A DNA stretch of 64,000 nt from CAZIOH01 sp964540815 (GCA_964540815.1 CAZIOH010000028.1:1-64000); one strand, 5' to 3'. Positions 26,104 through 35,359 are shown, counted from the first letter of the stretch. A program made the numbers and translations. The notes: a model not told the origin generated them from the sequence alone.

Positions 26104-27570
26104 ATGACCTTGTCACAGCTCTCGCAAGATACGGGTGCCCGCAAAGCGCGCCGGATCCGCCTCGCCGCCTGGCCGCTCGCGACGGCCTGGCTCGCCGCCG
26201 GGGTCGCAGGTGTGTGTTCTCCAGACCTGTGGGGCGGGTCCAGTGCCCTGGCCGACGGGGCATTCCCGACCTCGCAATCGGTCCTGCTCCCGAGCGACCG
26301 GCCCAAGGAGATCGTCCTGGCCGCCAACTTCGGTCTCATCTTCTCGGAGAACGACGGGGGGTCCTGGTCCTATGCCTGCGAGGACCCCTCGGCCACCCTC
26401 AACGCGAGCTCCTATCTTCTCGGTCCGGCCCCCGCCAATCGCATCTACGCCCTGTCCTCCGGGCTCGGCGCCGCGGTCTCGTCCGACGGCGCGTGCACAT
26501 GGGCCCTCGGGGGCGGGGCGCTGGTGAACCAGCTGGTGAACGACGTGTTTCCCGATCCGAGCAACGCCGACCGGGTCTTCGCCGTCGCCATCCCCGCCGG
26601 CGTGGCCAACCCCGTGACCGCCATCTTCCATTCGGAGGACGGCGGCCTCACGTATGCGGTGTCGGGCTTTGCGACCCCTGCCGGGGCCTCGATCACGGGG
26701 ATCGAGGTCGCCGCGACCGAGCCCGACCGGGTGTTCGCCACGCTCGACGGCAGCTCGGACGGTAGCCAGCCAGAGCTGGCCCGCTCCATCGATGGGGGCA
26801 AGACCTTCGAGCTGCACGCGCTCGGCCCGGCGCTCGGGGCGGTCAAGGTGCGGCTGGTGGCGATCGATCCGACCGACGCCTCGGTGATCTTCCTGCGCCT
26901 CTTCTCGGCCCCGGGCGTGACACCCGTCAGCGAGGCCCTGGCCATGAGCCGTGATGGAGGCGACACCTGGACCACACCGCTCATGCTCGAAGGCGGGAGC
27001 CTCGTCGGGTTCGTGCGACTGCCCACCGGCACGCTCGTGGCGCTGGCGACCACGCCGTCGGGCGCCGTGCTCGTGCGCTCGAAGGACGCCGGCGTCTCCT
27101 TCGCGACCAGCCCACTCTCCTTCGCGCCGAAGGGCCTCGCGGCCCGCGCCGGGGTGCTCTTCGCGGCGGCGGACGAGTTCCCCGCAGGCGAGACCAACCC
27201 GGTTCGGTTCTCGCTCGCGAGCTCGGTCGACGAAGGGGAGACCTGGCAGGCGCGCCTCAAATTCAGTCAGATCTCCGGTGTGCGGGCGTGCGTCAAGGCC
27301 GCCTGCCAGTCCAACTGCGCCTACCTGTCGGGGCTCACGTTGTTCCCCCAGGCCTCCTGCAGCACGAGCGCGGGCAGCGGCAGCGGTGGCGGCGCAAAGA
27401 CCGGGTCCGGCGGCGGATGCAGCTACGCGCTCGGACAGAGCCGCCTCGGGTGGATCTCCTCGGTGTGCGGAGCCGTCGCGGTCTTTCTCGGGGTCGGAGC
27501 CACCCTGGGCAGGAGGCGGCGGCGCCGACGGTCCCGTCTGGGCGGGGGCCAGGTGCATTCAAGGGATTGA
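26104..27570 (+). CDS. Secreted Asp-box beta-propeller protein with MYXO-CTERM-like tail
   Basis: A 488-aa exported protein. A signal region (AWPLATAWLAAGVAGV) is followed by at least six Asp-box/BNR motifs of the pattern SxDxGxTW (SENDGGSWS, SEDGGLTY, SIDGGKTFE, SRDGGDTW, SKDAGVSF, SVDEGETWQ), marking a sialidase-like or VPS10-like propeller. The C-terminus has a Gly/Ser spacer, a Cys, a hydrophobic helix (VCGAVAVFLGVGATLG) and seven arginines, resembling the MYXO-CTERM cell-surface sorting signal. No sialidase active site is evident; an adhesin or scaffold role is an inference. Confidence 0.75.
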   Translation: MTLSQLSQDTGARKARRIRLAAWPLATAWLAAGVAGVCSPDLWGGSSALADGAFPTSQSVLLPSDRPKEIVLAANFGLIFSENDGGSWSYACEDPSATLNASSYLLGPAPANRIYALSSGLGAAVSSDGACTWALGGGALVNQLVNDVFPDPSNADRVFAVAIPAGVANPVTAIFHSEDGGLTYAVSGFATPAGASITGIEVAATEPDRVFATLDGSSDGSQPELARSIDGGKTFELHALGPALGAVKVRLVAIDPTDASVIFLRLFSAPGVTPVSEALAMSRDGGDTWTTPLMLEGGSLVGFVRLPTGTLVALATTPSGAVLVRSKDAGVSFATSPLSFAPKGLAARAGVLFAAADEFPAGETNPVRFSLASSVDEGETWQARLKFSQISGVRACVKAACQSNCAYLSGLTLFPQASCSTSAGSGSGGGAKTGSGGGCSYALGQSRLGWISSVCGAVAVFLGVGATLGRRRRRRRSRLGGGQVHSRD

Positions 27571-27596
27571 CCCCAGCCGCCGACAGTAGGAACTCG

Positions 27597-29228
27597 GTGG
27601 CATCCTTACCACACGGCCAGGCAGCAGGGCATCCGGCGGAGACTCCGGCCGCCGGCCCGCAGAAGTCGGCGACGTCGAGCGCCGTGGCATCGGCGGCGGC
27701 CGGTCTCGGGGCCTCGTCCGAGCTCCTGGCCCGACTCGAGCGTTGCTCGAACCTGCCCACGTTGCCCGCCATCGCCGTCCGCGTGCTGCAGCTGTGTCAG
27801 AGCGACAACCTCGACATCGGCCAGATCGCCGAGACCCTGGCCAAGGATCCGGCGCTGTCCGCCAAGGTGCTCCGGCTGGTCAACTCGCCGGCCTTCGGAC
27901 TGCGGCAGGAGGTGCGCACGGTTCCGCATGCGCTGGCGCTGCTCGGCCTGAACGCGATCCGGACCCTGGCCCTGTCGTTCTCGCTGGTGCGCGACCTCAA
28001 GAAGAGCCAGAGCGCTGGGCTCGACGCCTACTGGAAGCGGTCGATCATCTCGGCGGTCGCGGCGCGGGAGATCGCCACCCACCTGCGGTTCTCGGCCCCC
28101 GACGAGGCCTTTCTCGGCGCGCTGCTGCAGGACATCGGGATCCTCGCCCTCGGTCGGGTGGCGGGCCGTCACTACGAGAAGGTGGCGAACCAGGCCGGGG
28201 ACAACCACGTCCACCTGGCCAAGCTCGAGCGCGACACCTTCGGGGCCGATCACGCCGACATCGGCGCCTGGCTGATCGGGACCTGGCACCTCCCCGAGCC
28301 GCTGAGGCTGGCGGTGGCGTGGAGCCACAAGTCCACGGTCGAGCTCGGCTCGAGCGCCGGGACGGTCGGCCTCCACGAGGACGTGATTCGTCTGGCCAAG
28401 ATCGTTCGCCTGTCCGGGGTGGTGGCGGATGTGTGGGGTTGCCGCAACACCGGCTTCGCGATGGAGGTCCTGAAGGCCGAGGCGCCCCGCACCGTGGGGC
28501 TGGCGGCGGACGAGCTCGCGCCCATCTTGAGCCGGGTCGCCGCCGCCATCCCGCAGGTGGCCAGCCTGTTCGAGGTTCAACTCGGGACCGGCGAGGAGAT
28601 CACCGCGGTCCTGGAGCAAGCCACCGAGACGCTGGTCATGGTCACCATGCGGGCCTCGCGTCAGATTGATTCCGCGCGGCAGGCCATCGACTCGCTCGAG
28701 CAGAAGACCCGGGTGCTCGAGGAAGCCTCCACCCGCGACAAGCTGACGGGCCTCTTCAACCGCGCAAGGTTCGATTCCTACCTTCAAGAGGAGTTCGCCG
28801 CGGCCGCCCAGTCCGGCAAGTCCCTGAGCCTGATCATGACCGACGTGGACCACTTCAAGAAGGTCAACGACACCTTCGGCCACGCGATGGGTGACGAGGT
28901 GCTGGTGTCGGTGGCCAAGGCGCTGACCGGCCGGCTGCGCCCGCGCGACCTCATCGCCCGCTACGGCGGCGAGGAGTTCGTGCTGGTCCTGCCCGAGACC
29001 GACGGCCCGGGCGCCGAGGTGGTGGCCGAGCGGATCCGCCAGAAGATCGAGCAGACCCCCCACAACATCGGTACCGGACCCGGTCTGGTGGTGACCATGT
29101 CGTTCGGCTGCGCCACGTTCAACCCCCAGCCGTACCCCGACGGCGGCTCCCTGCTCAAGGCCGCCGATGAGGCCCTTTACGCCGCCAAGCGGGCCGGTCG
29201 CAACCGGGTGCACCGCGCAGGCAGTTGA
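27597..29228 (+). CDS. HDOD-GGDEF signalling protein (probable diguanylate cyclase)
   Basis: A 543-aa cytoplasmic protein. After about 40 low-complexity residues, an HDOD domain (residues about 42-240: NLPTLPAIAVRVLQLCQ, VLRLVNSPAFGLRQ, LLQDIGILALG) is followed by a helical linker and a GGDEF domain (residues about 375-540). The active site is intact (RYGGEEF, with DVDHFKKVNDTFGHAMGD), so it should make cyclic di-GMP. GTG 27597 has TAGGAA upstream and is 26 bp past the previous gene. The RxxD inhibitory-site motif is not clear. Confidence 0.9.
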   Translation: MASLPHGQAAGHPAETPAAGPQKSATSSAVASAAAGLGASSELLARLERCSNLPTLPAIAVRVLQLCQSDNLDIGQIAETLAKDPALSAKVLRLVNSPAFGLRQEVRTVPHALALLGLNAIRTLALSFSLVRDLKKSQSAGLDAYWKRSIISAVAAREIATHLRFSAPDEAFLGALLQDIGILALGRVAGRHYEKVANQAGDNHVHLAKLERDTFGADHADIGAWLIGTWHLPEPLRLAVAWSHKSTVELGSSAGTVGLHEDVIRLAKIVRLSGVVADVWGCRNTGFAMEVLKAEAPRTVGLAADELAPILSRVAAAIPQVASLFEVQLGTGEEITAVLEQATETLVMVTMRASRQIDSARQAIDSLEQKTRVLEEASTRDKLTGLFNRARFDSYLQEEFAAAAQSGKSLSLIMTDVDHFKKVNDTFGHAMGDEVLVSVAKALTGRLRPRDLIARYGGEEFVLVLPETDGPGAEVVAERIRQKIEQTPHNIGTGPGLVVTMSFGCATFNPQPYPDGGSLLKAADEALYAAKRAGRNRVHRAGS

Positions 29229-29290
29229 CCCGCGGCCGATCGCAATTCCCCTCTTTGCATTCACCGGCCATCCTTTAGACTGCGGCGGTC

Positions 29291-30064
29291 ATGAGCACTT
29301 TGAGTCAGGAGCGGGTCCTCAGCGTCCACCACTGGAACGACACGCTGTTCAGCTTCACGACCACCCGCGACCCCGGTCTGCGTTTTCGCAACGGCCAGTT
29401 CGTGATGGTGGGCCTCGAGGTCGAGGGGCGTCCGCTCTTGCGGGCGTTCAGCGTGGTGAGCGCCAACTACGACGAGCACCTCGAGTTCTACAGCATCAAG
29501 GTTCCGAACGGACCGCTGACCTCGCGCCTGCAACACGTCAAGCCGGGGGATTCGATCTTCGTCAGCCGCAAGCCGACCGGCACGCTGGTGCTCGACCACC
29601 TGCTCCCGGGCAAGCGCCTCTACCTCTTCTCGACCGGGACCGGGCTCGCCCCGTTCATGAGCATCATCAAGGATCCCGCGACCTACGAGCAGTTCGAGCA
29701 GGTGATCGTCGTGCACGGGGTGCGCACCACCAGCGATCTCGGTTATCGCGGCTTCATCGAGAAAGAGCTCGAGCACCACGAGCTGGTCGGCGAGCAGGCC
29801 CACGCGCAGCTCCTGTACTATCCGACCGTGACCCGCGAGCCGTTCAAGCACCAGGGCCGCATCACGAGCCTGGTCGAGTCGGGAAAGCTGTTCAGCGATC
29901 TCGGCGTGCCGCCCCTCGACCCCGCCACCGACCGGGTGATGATCTGCGGCAGCCCGAGCGTCCTCAAGGACATGGTTGCGCTCTGCGAGTCCCGGGGCTT
30001 CGCCGAGGGCAGCAGCGACGGCCAGGGGCACTACGTGGTCGAACGCGCGTTCGCTGAGAGGTAG
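29291..30064 (+). CDS. fpr: Ferredoxin-NADP+ reductase
   Basis: A 257-aa FAD flavoenzyme that exchanges electrons between NADP(H) and ferredoxin or flavodoxin. The FAD-binding motif is RAFSVVS (RxYSxxS family). The pyrophosphate block is GPLTSRL and the NADP motif is STGTGLAPFMSIIKD. The near-C-terminal VMICGSPSVLKDM and aromatic GHYVVERAF end are those of the bacterial plant-like Fpr subgroup. ATG 29291 follows the GGDEF gene by 62 bp. A tentative TTGCAT/TAGACT promoter pair at 29255-29281 suggests its own transcription. Confidence 0.93.
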   Translation: MSTLSQERVLSVHHWNDTLFSFTTTRDPGLRFRNGQFVMVGLEVEGRPLLRAFSVVSANYDEHLEFYSIKVPNGPLTSRLQHVKPGDSIFVSRKPTGTLVLDHLLPGKRLYLFSTGTGLAPFMSIIKDPATYEQFEQVIVVHGVRTTSDLGYRGFIEKELEHHELVGEQAHAQLLYYPTVTREPFKHQGRITSLVESGKLFSDLGVPPLDPATDRVMICGSPSVLKDMVALCESRGFAEGSSDGQGHYVVERAFAER

Positions 30065-30083
30065 GGCAGAATCGGTCCGCGCT

Positions 30084-30257
30084 CTATTCGGGCTTGCGGG
30101 TCCGGCGGCGATCGAGGAAGCGCCCGCCGAAGAGCACCGCCAGCCCGACGAGGGCGAGCTTGACGCCGATGGCGACGCCCACCAGATAGGGCCCCGGCTT
30201 GATTCCGAAGAGGGCCAGCAGTCCGGCGACGGCGGCGGTGATTCCGGCGGTGATCAT
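30084..30257 (-). CDS. 57-aa two-helix membrane protein
   Basis: A short gene encoding MITAGITAAVAGLLALFG at the N-terminus and VGVAIGVKLALVGLAVLFGG in the second half, then a charged end FLDRRRTRKPE. It predicts two transmembrane helices and a cytoplasmic basic tail (positive-inside rule). The reading frame is clean, ends at TAG 30084 and lies just downstream of the PilZ gene on the same strand, with a gap of 33 bp. A TACAAT hexamer 5 bp before the start codon could be a -10 for a leaderless transcript. The function is unknown. Confidence 0.6.
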   Translation of the reverse strand: MITAGITAAVAGLLALFGIKPGPYLVGVAIGVKLALVGLAVLFGGRFLDRRRTRKPE

Positions 30258-30290
30258 GCGCCATTGTACCGCGCCCGGGCCCGGTCGAGG

Positions 30291-31523
30291 TCAGTCGTCG
30301 GTGTCGCGATCGTCCTCCTCCTCCACCTCCACCTCGAGCGGCAGGATGCGCGCGAGTCCCTCGGGCGCGGGAGGGGCCCGCTTTTCGGCGGCCACCGCCG
30401 CGGACAGCCGATCCCGCTGTGCCTCCGTCAGCCCGGTGAACGCCAGCCGCAGGCGAATCCCCTGGCCGGAGGGACGCAGGTTCTCGACCGTGGCCACCAC
30501 GCCCGCGAGGTTCTCGAAGCGCTGCCCGTCGCGCAGCTCGAACGAGCACAGCACCCGCGAGTGCCGCCAGTCGCCCATGTCCATGCGTGCGAGGGGCGCC
30601 TCGCCCTCCCGCGGGCCGAGCTTGAGCGAGAGGCCGCCCGCGCTCACGTCCACCATGGTCCCGGTGAGCGTCTGCAGCGGCGCCTCCGATTCACCAGCAC
30701 CACCAGCGCCCGGGGCACGCGGCGCCGGGCCGTACGTCGGGTCCTCCGCCGTCCCGGCCGCGTCCATCCCGCCGAGGAGGCGCAAGGTCACGGTCGCCGA
30801 GACGCGCACGCGCACGTAGGCCCGGTCCTGCTGGCGCTGCGGCCGCTCGTCGTGGGCGAAGAAGAAGCGCCGGCCGCCGTCGGGAGTGGCCGGTGGGTCG
30901 ACCGCGAGGGCGCGCACCCGGGCGAGGTACCTGGAGTCGTCCGGGCGGGCGATGGCCAGGGTTCCGACGGTTCCCAGGCCCCCGAGCGCCACCGGGGTGG
31001 CCGCCGGCAACTCGACGGCGAAGCTGGCCTCGTTGACCTCCGAGACGCGGCCCGCGTGACCGCTGACGGTCACGCGATCCCCGGCGATGAGCTCGCGTGT
31101 GCTGATGAGCCAGTGGTGCGGCGGCAAGGGCGAGAACCCGAGGACCTTTCGCAGGTGACGCACCCGCTCGTACCCCGAGCCCTCGACGGGACGCACCGGG
31201 GGCACCTTGACCAGCAACGCCTCGGCGGTGGCGCGTTCGAAGCTCGGCAGTCGGGTCATGACCTCGAGCAAGGTCAGGTCCGCCGCCTCGGCGATGCGGC
31301 GCAGATACGCGAGGTCGGCGGCGGATAGCCCGGCGCGGGTCGCCAGCGTTGCCAGCTGACGCGACGTTTCGAGCCGAGCCCGTCTCTTCGCCGCCCAGAA
31401 CCAGACCGACACCGTCACCAGGATCACCGCCAGCAGCACCGCGCCGACCTCCGTGAAATCCGTGCTGCGGTTGCGCGCGAAGACCTCCCGGACCGAGGTG
31501 AAGAATTGGTCGACCGGTCTCAT
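30291..31523 (-). CDS. Membrane-anchored PilZ-domain protein (cyclic di-GMP effector candidate)
   Basis: A 410-aa protein. One N-terminal TM helix (VGAVLLAVILVTVSVWFWAAKRR, residues about 24-46) is followed by a helical cytoplasmic region. A YcgR-like beta domain (residues about 140-230, RVTVSGHAGRVSEVNEASF) and a C-terminal PilZ domain (about 235-380) come next. The PilZ motif [ND]xSxxG appears as DVSAGGLSLKLG. The RxxxR motif is less clear (YVRVRVSATV). The last residues are strongly acidic. ATG 31523 was chosen; the ribosome site is unclear. Binding of cyclic di-GMP is an inference. Confidence 0.72.
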   Translation of the reverse strand: MRPVDQFFTSVREVFARNRSTDFTEVGAVLLAVILVTVSVWFWAAKRRARLETSRQLATLATRAGLSAADLAYLRRIAEAADLTLLEVMTRLPSFERATAEALLVKVPPVRPVEGSGYERVRHLRKVLGFSPLPPHHWLISTRELIAGDRVTVSGHAGRVSEVNEASFAVELPAATPVALGGLGTVGTLAIARPDDSRYLARVRALAVDPPATPDGGRRFFFAHDERPQRQQDRAYVRVRVSATVTLRLLGGMDAAGTAEDPTYGPAPRAPGAGGAGESEAPLQTLTGTMVDVSAGGLSLKLGPREGEAPLARMDMGDWRHSRVLCSFELRDGQRFENLAGVVATVENLRPSGQGIRLRLAFTGLTEAQRDRLSAAVAAEKRAPPAPEGLARILPLEVEVEEEDDRDTDD

Positions 31524-31678
31524 CTCCAGTGGGTGAGGTGGGTGCAGTGGGTGCCTGTAGGCCGCCCCGCCTGGATGCGAAGTCGTGCGACGGGTGTGCT
31601 CATCCCGGCCCCAGTATACTCGCATGTCACTCGCACTTCCCCGACGACAGAATCGGCGGTGAGATGGGGCCGCCGTGC

Positions 31679-31707
31679 TCGACACCAATCTGTTGCCGGT
31701 GTAAGTT
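31679..31707 (+). promoter_or_regulatory. Candidate promoter for the tRNA(CAT) gene
   Basis: TCGACA (31679-31684), 17 bp, then TAAGTT (31702-31707). It lies 38 bp upstream of the tRNA, in a locally AT-rich stretch with a run of T residues. Confidence 0.35.
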
Positions 31708-31745
31708 AATCTTTCTTTTTTTCAATGGAGTTCGCGCGCGAGGCT

Positions 31746-31818
31746 GGGCCCATAGCTCAGCGGTCAGAGCTGGCGGCTCATAACCGCTTGGTCCCTGGTT
31801 CGAATCCAGGTGGGCCCA
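31746..31818 (+). tRNA. tRNA with CAT anticodon, probably tRNA-Ile2
   Basis: A 73-nt cloverleaf: acceptor GGGCCCA with TGGGCCC, discriminator A, and no encoded CCA. The anticodon loop CTCATAA gives CAT. The context CTCATAACCGCTTGGTC and the GGGCCC acceptor resemble the minor isoleucine tRNA, whose CAT is modified with lysidine to read AUA, more than the elongator methionine tRNA. It is clearly not an initiator, which lacks a paired first position. Confidence 0.9.
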
Positions 31819-31893
31819 CAGTCCACGTGCCCCCCCTGGGGCGCTCGTGCGTTTTGGATTTTTCAGCAGCAGTCGGACACGGAGGGAACGAAG

Positions 31894-32619
31894 TTGCGCG
31901 ACCAGCTTAAGCGGCTCGAGGACCTGCAAAGACACGACGCAAAGATTCAGGAGCTGGAAAACGCTCTCAAGGCCATCCCCGCCAAGCTGGCGGCGACCCA
32001 GAACGATCTCGCGCGCGTCGAGGCGCTCCTCAGCAGCGAGCGTGCTCAGCTGAGCGAGACCGAGCGCTACTACGGCGAGCAGAAGAACCAGTTGCACGAC
32101 GAAGAGGAGCAGGTCGCCGGCGCGAAGCACAAGCTCGCGCAGGCCAAGAACTCCAAGGAATACATGGCCGCCCAGCGCGAGACCGAGACGCGCCGTGAAG
32201 GTGTGGCCAGCCGCGAAGGCGAGATCGCCAAGCTGGTCGAGGCCATCGAGGCCAAGAAGAAGGTCCTCGAGGAGCGTGCCAGCGACGTCCAGGGTGTGCG
32301 CGATTCGGTGCGCAAGGACGAGGAGGCGGTCAAGGCCCACATGGCGGAGATTCAGGGCAAGATCGATGGCCTGCGCGCGGAGCGCGATCGCCTCGCGGCG
32401 GAGGTTCGTCCGGACGTGCTCAAGCGTTACGGGGGAATCCGGATTCGCCGCGGCCTGGCGGTGGTCTCGGTGCGCAACGGCACCTGTCAGGGGTGCAACA
32501 TGAACATCCCGCCGCAGCTCTACATCGTGCTCCAGCGGGGCACCACCATCGAGACGTGCCCCTCGTGCCACCGCATCATTTACTGGGACGAGCTCATGAA
32601 GGAGCCACCGTCGGCCTAG
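31894..32619 (+). CDS. Coiled-coil protein with C-terminal C4 zinc ribbon
   Basis: A 241-aa protein. Residues 1 to about 180 form a long antiparallel coiled coil (LKRLEDLQRHDAKIQELENA onward). The C-terminal 60 residues are a zinc ribbon with cysteine pairs CQGC and CPSC and the conserved NIPPQLYIVLQRG and CHRIIYW blocks. This is the CT398/FlgZ-like zf-RING_7 family, for which flagellar or secretion partners have been suggested in other bacteria. The start is TTG 31894, supported by GGAGGG about 8 bp upstream. It lies 75 bp after the tRNA. Confidence 0.88.
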   Translation: MRDQLKRLEDLQRHDAKIQELENALKAIPAKLAATQNDLARVEALLSSERAQLSETERYYGEQKNQLHDEEEQVAGAKHKLAQAKNSKEYMAAQRETETRREGVASREGEIAKLVEAIEAKKKVLEERASDVQGVRDSVRKDEEAVKAHMAEIQGKIDGLRAERDRLAAEVRPDVLKRYGGIRIRRGLAVVSVRNGTCQGCNMNIPPQLYIVLQRGTTIETCPSCHRIIYWDELMKEPPSA

Positions 32620-32708
32620 AATCGTCGGCCTGAGCCGGTTCCTGGTGGCGAGCTCGCTGGAGGCCAGCTGGAGTCCAGGAAGGCCGAATCCACCCGGGGG
32701 AGTCTGAG

Positions 32709-34049
32709 ATGGCGCTGCGAGCCGGAACTTCGAGTCGGGATGGCGAACCGAGGCGGGGGAAGAGCCGGGCCGCCCCGGTCACGCTTTGCCATGACGGTGG
32801 GCGTGGCCGCCTCCTGGTGGTGGGCGCGATGGTCGTGATGGGCGCGCTCGGACTCGCGGGGTGTTCGCCCGACTACACGCTCCTCGAGGGTCACGGTTCG
32901 GACGGTGGGATGTCCACGAGAGCGGCCGGGGAATCCGGCGCCGCAGGCAAGTCCGGCGGAGCGGGCAAGTCCGGCGGAGCAGGACACCCCGGTGGCATCA
33001 CGGCAGCGAGCGGCGGGGCCCCGGCCGAAGGGACGGGCGGTCAAGGCGTGATCGACGCGTCGCTCATGGACCTCAACGACTCCGGGGGCGAGCAAACGGC
33101 CTCGGGAGGGGCGCCCGTCATGCCCGGAGGTGCCGCGGGTGGCACGCAAGGTCCCGACGGAGGCACCGGGGGACAAGCGACGGGCGGGGCCCCTGGCGGG
33201 ACGGGGGGCGGCGGGACCGGTGGCGCGAAGCCGCCCGCCACGGGTGGCGCTCCGGGGACCGGCGGCATGAGCCCGGTCGGCGGAATGACCGGCTCGGGCG
33301 GCCTCGTCGCCACGGGTGGCAGGACGGCGACCGGCGGCGTCACGGGCTCCGGGGGTGTGGCGGGCAAGAGTGGAACCGGGGGAGCGGCCACCGGGGGGAC
33401 CGCGGGCACGACGGCCTCCGCCGCCACGCTCAGCATCGACTTCGTGGGCGGAACCGTCGTGTCCGGCACGATCGCGATACCCGGGCCCGTCATGGCCCCG
33501 ACCGAGTCGGCGGGGGTGAAGGCGGCCAAGAACTGGAACAGTGCGTCCACCAACAGCAGCTCGCTCGACAAACTCACCCTGGCGGACGGCACCGACACGG
33601 CGGCCACCGCGGTGTGGGACTCTCCCCCGTCCCCCGGGGTCTGGCGCGTGAACTACACCGACAGCCCCGGGGACACCCGGATGATGAACGGGTACCTCGA
33701 TCCCACCTTCACCACCATGCCCGCCAAGGTGACCGTGAGCAATTTGCCACCCCCGTTCAGCACGCGGGGCTACGACGTGTACGTCTACTTCGTGGGCGAA
33801 ATTCCCGACAGCGGGACGCGTGGCGGGAAGTACGCGATTGGCTCGACCACCACCAGCGTGACCCAGACCGGACCCACGTCGACCGTCTTCACCGGCTTCA
33901 AGCTGGCGCCGGCCAACGGCGCGGGGAACTACTTCGTCTTCCGCGGTGTCACCGGCACCTCCTTCACGCTCACGGCCACGCCCAGCACCGGCGGGACCCC
34001 CCGGGCCCCCGTCAACGGCCTGCAGATCGTTTCCCCTCCCGGTTCCTGA
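32709..34049 (+). CDS. Lipoprotein with long Gly-rich stalk and beta-sandwich domain
   Basis: A 446-aa surface-type lipoprotein. The signal (LLVVGAMVVMGALGLAGC) ends in the lipobox LAGC. Residues about 55-240 are a low-complexity stalk of TGGAxGTGG-like words. The C-terminal 200 residues are a beta-rich domain beginning LSIDFVGGTVVSGTIAIPG, with ESAGVKAAKNWN, MMNGYLD and GYDVYVYF. Similar blocks occur in secreted proteins of planctomycetes and verrucomicrobia as an uncharacterised sandwich. The function is unknown; binding or adhesion is an inference. Confidence 0.68.
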   Translation: MALRAGTSSRDGEPRRGKSRAAPVTLCHDGGRGRLLVVGAMVVMGALGLAGCSPDYTLLEGHGSDGGMSTRAAGESGAAGKSGGAGKSGGAGHPGGITAASGGAPAEGTGGQGVIDASLMDLNDSGGEQTASGGAPVMPGGAAGGTQGPDGGTGGQATGGAPGGTGGGGTGGAKPPATGGAPGTGGMSPVGGMTGSGGLVATGGRTATGGVTGSGGVAGKSGTGGAATGGTAGTTASAATLSIDFVGGTVVSGTIAIPGPVMAPTESAGVKAAKNWNSASTNSSSLDKLTLADGTDTAATAVWDSPPSPGVWRVNYTDSPGDTRMMNGYLDPTFTTMPAKVTVSNLPPPFSTRGYDVYVYFVGEIPDSGTRGGKYAIGSTTTSVTQTGPTSTVFTGFKLAPANGAGNYFVFRGVTGTSFTLTATPSTGGTPRAPVNGLQIVSPPGS

Positions 34050-34123
34050 CGACTTTAGCTCTCCGATTGGCTGGCAAAGCCGGCTATGCTGCGAAACACT
34101 CTCCCACTGGAGCGCACCCGACC

Positions 34124-35359
34124 GTGAGCACGAATCCAAATCAGCCTCTGGTTTCCGGATCCCCTCCCGATTCTGGCGGCGACGCGGTGGCTGGACAGAC
34201 GATCGGCAAGTACAAGATCGTTCGCGGCGTGGGCGTGGGCGGAATGGCGCAGGTGTTCCTCGCGACCCGGGAGGGACCGGAAGGTTTCGCCAAGCCCTAC
34301 GTCATCAAGCGCATCCTGCCCGAGTACTCGCAGAACGAGCAATTTGCCAAGCTGTTCGTCATCGAGGCCAAGGTCGCGGCGATGCTCGACCACCCGAACA
34401 TCGTGCACGTCTTCGACTTCGAGATCGAGAACGGCAGCTACTACCTGGTGATGGAGTACGTGGCCGGGACCTCGCTGTCGGGCTTGCTCCGGGCCAACCG
34501 CCGCCGGGGCGTTCCCCTCGGCGCCCACCTCGCCGTCGAGATCGGGGCCGCGGTGGCGCACGCGCTGGCGTATGCCCACGGGCTGACGCTCCCCGGGGGC
34601 AAGTCCCTGGATCTCGTGCACCGCGACGTGTCGCCCGGCAACGTGCTCGTGTCGCGCGACGGGGCCATCAAGCTGGCCGACTTCGGCGTGGTGAAGACCT
34701 CGATGACCGCCACCGTGGTGGGGGTGGTGAACGGCAAGTGGGCATACATGTCGCCGGAGCAGATCAGCGGCCAGGTGGTCGACCAGCGCTCCGACCTGTT
34801 CTCGCTCGGCATCGTTCTTTACGAGGTCATCACCGGGATCCGTCTCTTTCGGGGGGAGTCCGCGGCGGCGACCGCGCGCCGGGTGATGGAAGCCGAGGTG
34901 CGCCGGCCGAGGGCCCTCGTTCCAGATCTCGATCAGCGGCTCGACGACATCGTCATGAAGCTGCTCCAGCGCGATCTTGGCGCACGCTACCAGCTTGCGG
35001 CCGAGGTGGCGGCCGATCTCGAGGCGCTGCGGGCCCTCCCGGGCTTCGCGGCCGGGACCGCGCGCCTGCGCGGTGTCATCCGGGCCCTGTTCCCGGAGGA
35101 ATCGGCGGTCCCGGCGCTCGGCGCCTCGTTCGGAGAGTATTCCCACGCCACGCTGGCCGGCATCGGCGGCCCCTTCCCGGGGCAGAGCGTGCGCGAGGAC
35201 GGAGAGGGAGGCTCGGCCGCCTTCGGGGCGCCCGTCCCGTTCGGTGGCGCCCCACCGGACAAGGCGCCCACCTGGAGGTTTGGCCTGTGGCTGGGGCTGG
35301 CGTGTCTCGGGGCTTCGGGGATCTTCTGGCTCGTCGTCCTTCTGACCAGGAACTCATGA
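34124..35359 (+). CDS. Membrane-anchored Ser/Thr protein kinase
   Basis: A 411-aa Hanks-type kinase. The catalytic domain (residues about 28-300) has the glycine loop GVGVGGMAQVF, Lys62 (VIKRI), Glu81, HRDVSPGNVL (Asp168), DFG (Asp186) and MSPEQ in place of APE. A linker leads to one C-terminal TM helix (LACLGASGIFWLVVLL) with only four residues after it. The catalytic domain is therefore cytoplasmic with no extracellular sensor, so the sensing role may fall to the coupled PEGA protein. GTG 34124 has a TGGAG site. The gene overlaps the next by ATGA. Confidence 0.93.
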   Translation: MSTNPNQPLVSGSPPDSGGDAVAGQTIGKYKIVRGVGVGGMAQVFLATREGPEGFAKPYVIKRILPEYSQNEQFAKLFVIEAKVAAMLDHPNIVHVFDFEIENGSYYLVMEYVAGTSLSGLLRANRRRGVPLGAHLAVEIGAAVAHALAYAHGLTLPGGKSLDLVHRDVSPGNVLVSRDGAIKLADFGVVKTSMTATVVGVVNGKWAYMSPEQISGQVVDQRSDLFSLGIVLYEVITGIRLFRGESAAATARRVMEAEVRRPRALVPDLDQRLDDIVMKLLQRDLGARYQLAAEVAADLEALRALPGFAAGTARLRGVIRALFPEESAVPALGASFGEYSHATLAGIGGPFPGQSVREDGEGGSAAFGAPVPFGGAPPDKAPTWRFGLWLGLACLGASGIFWLVVLLTRNS

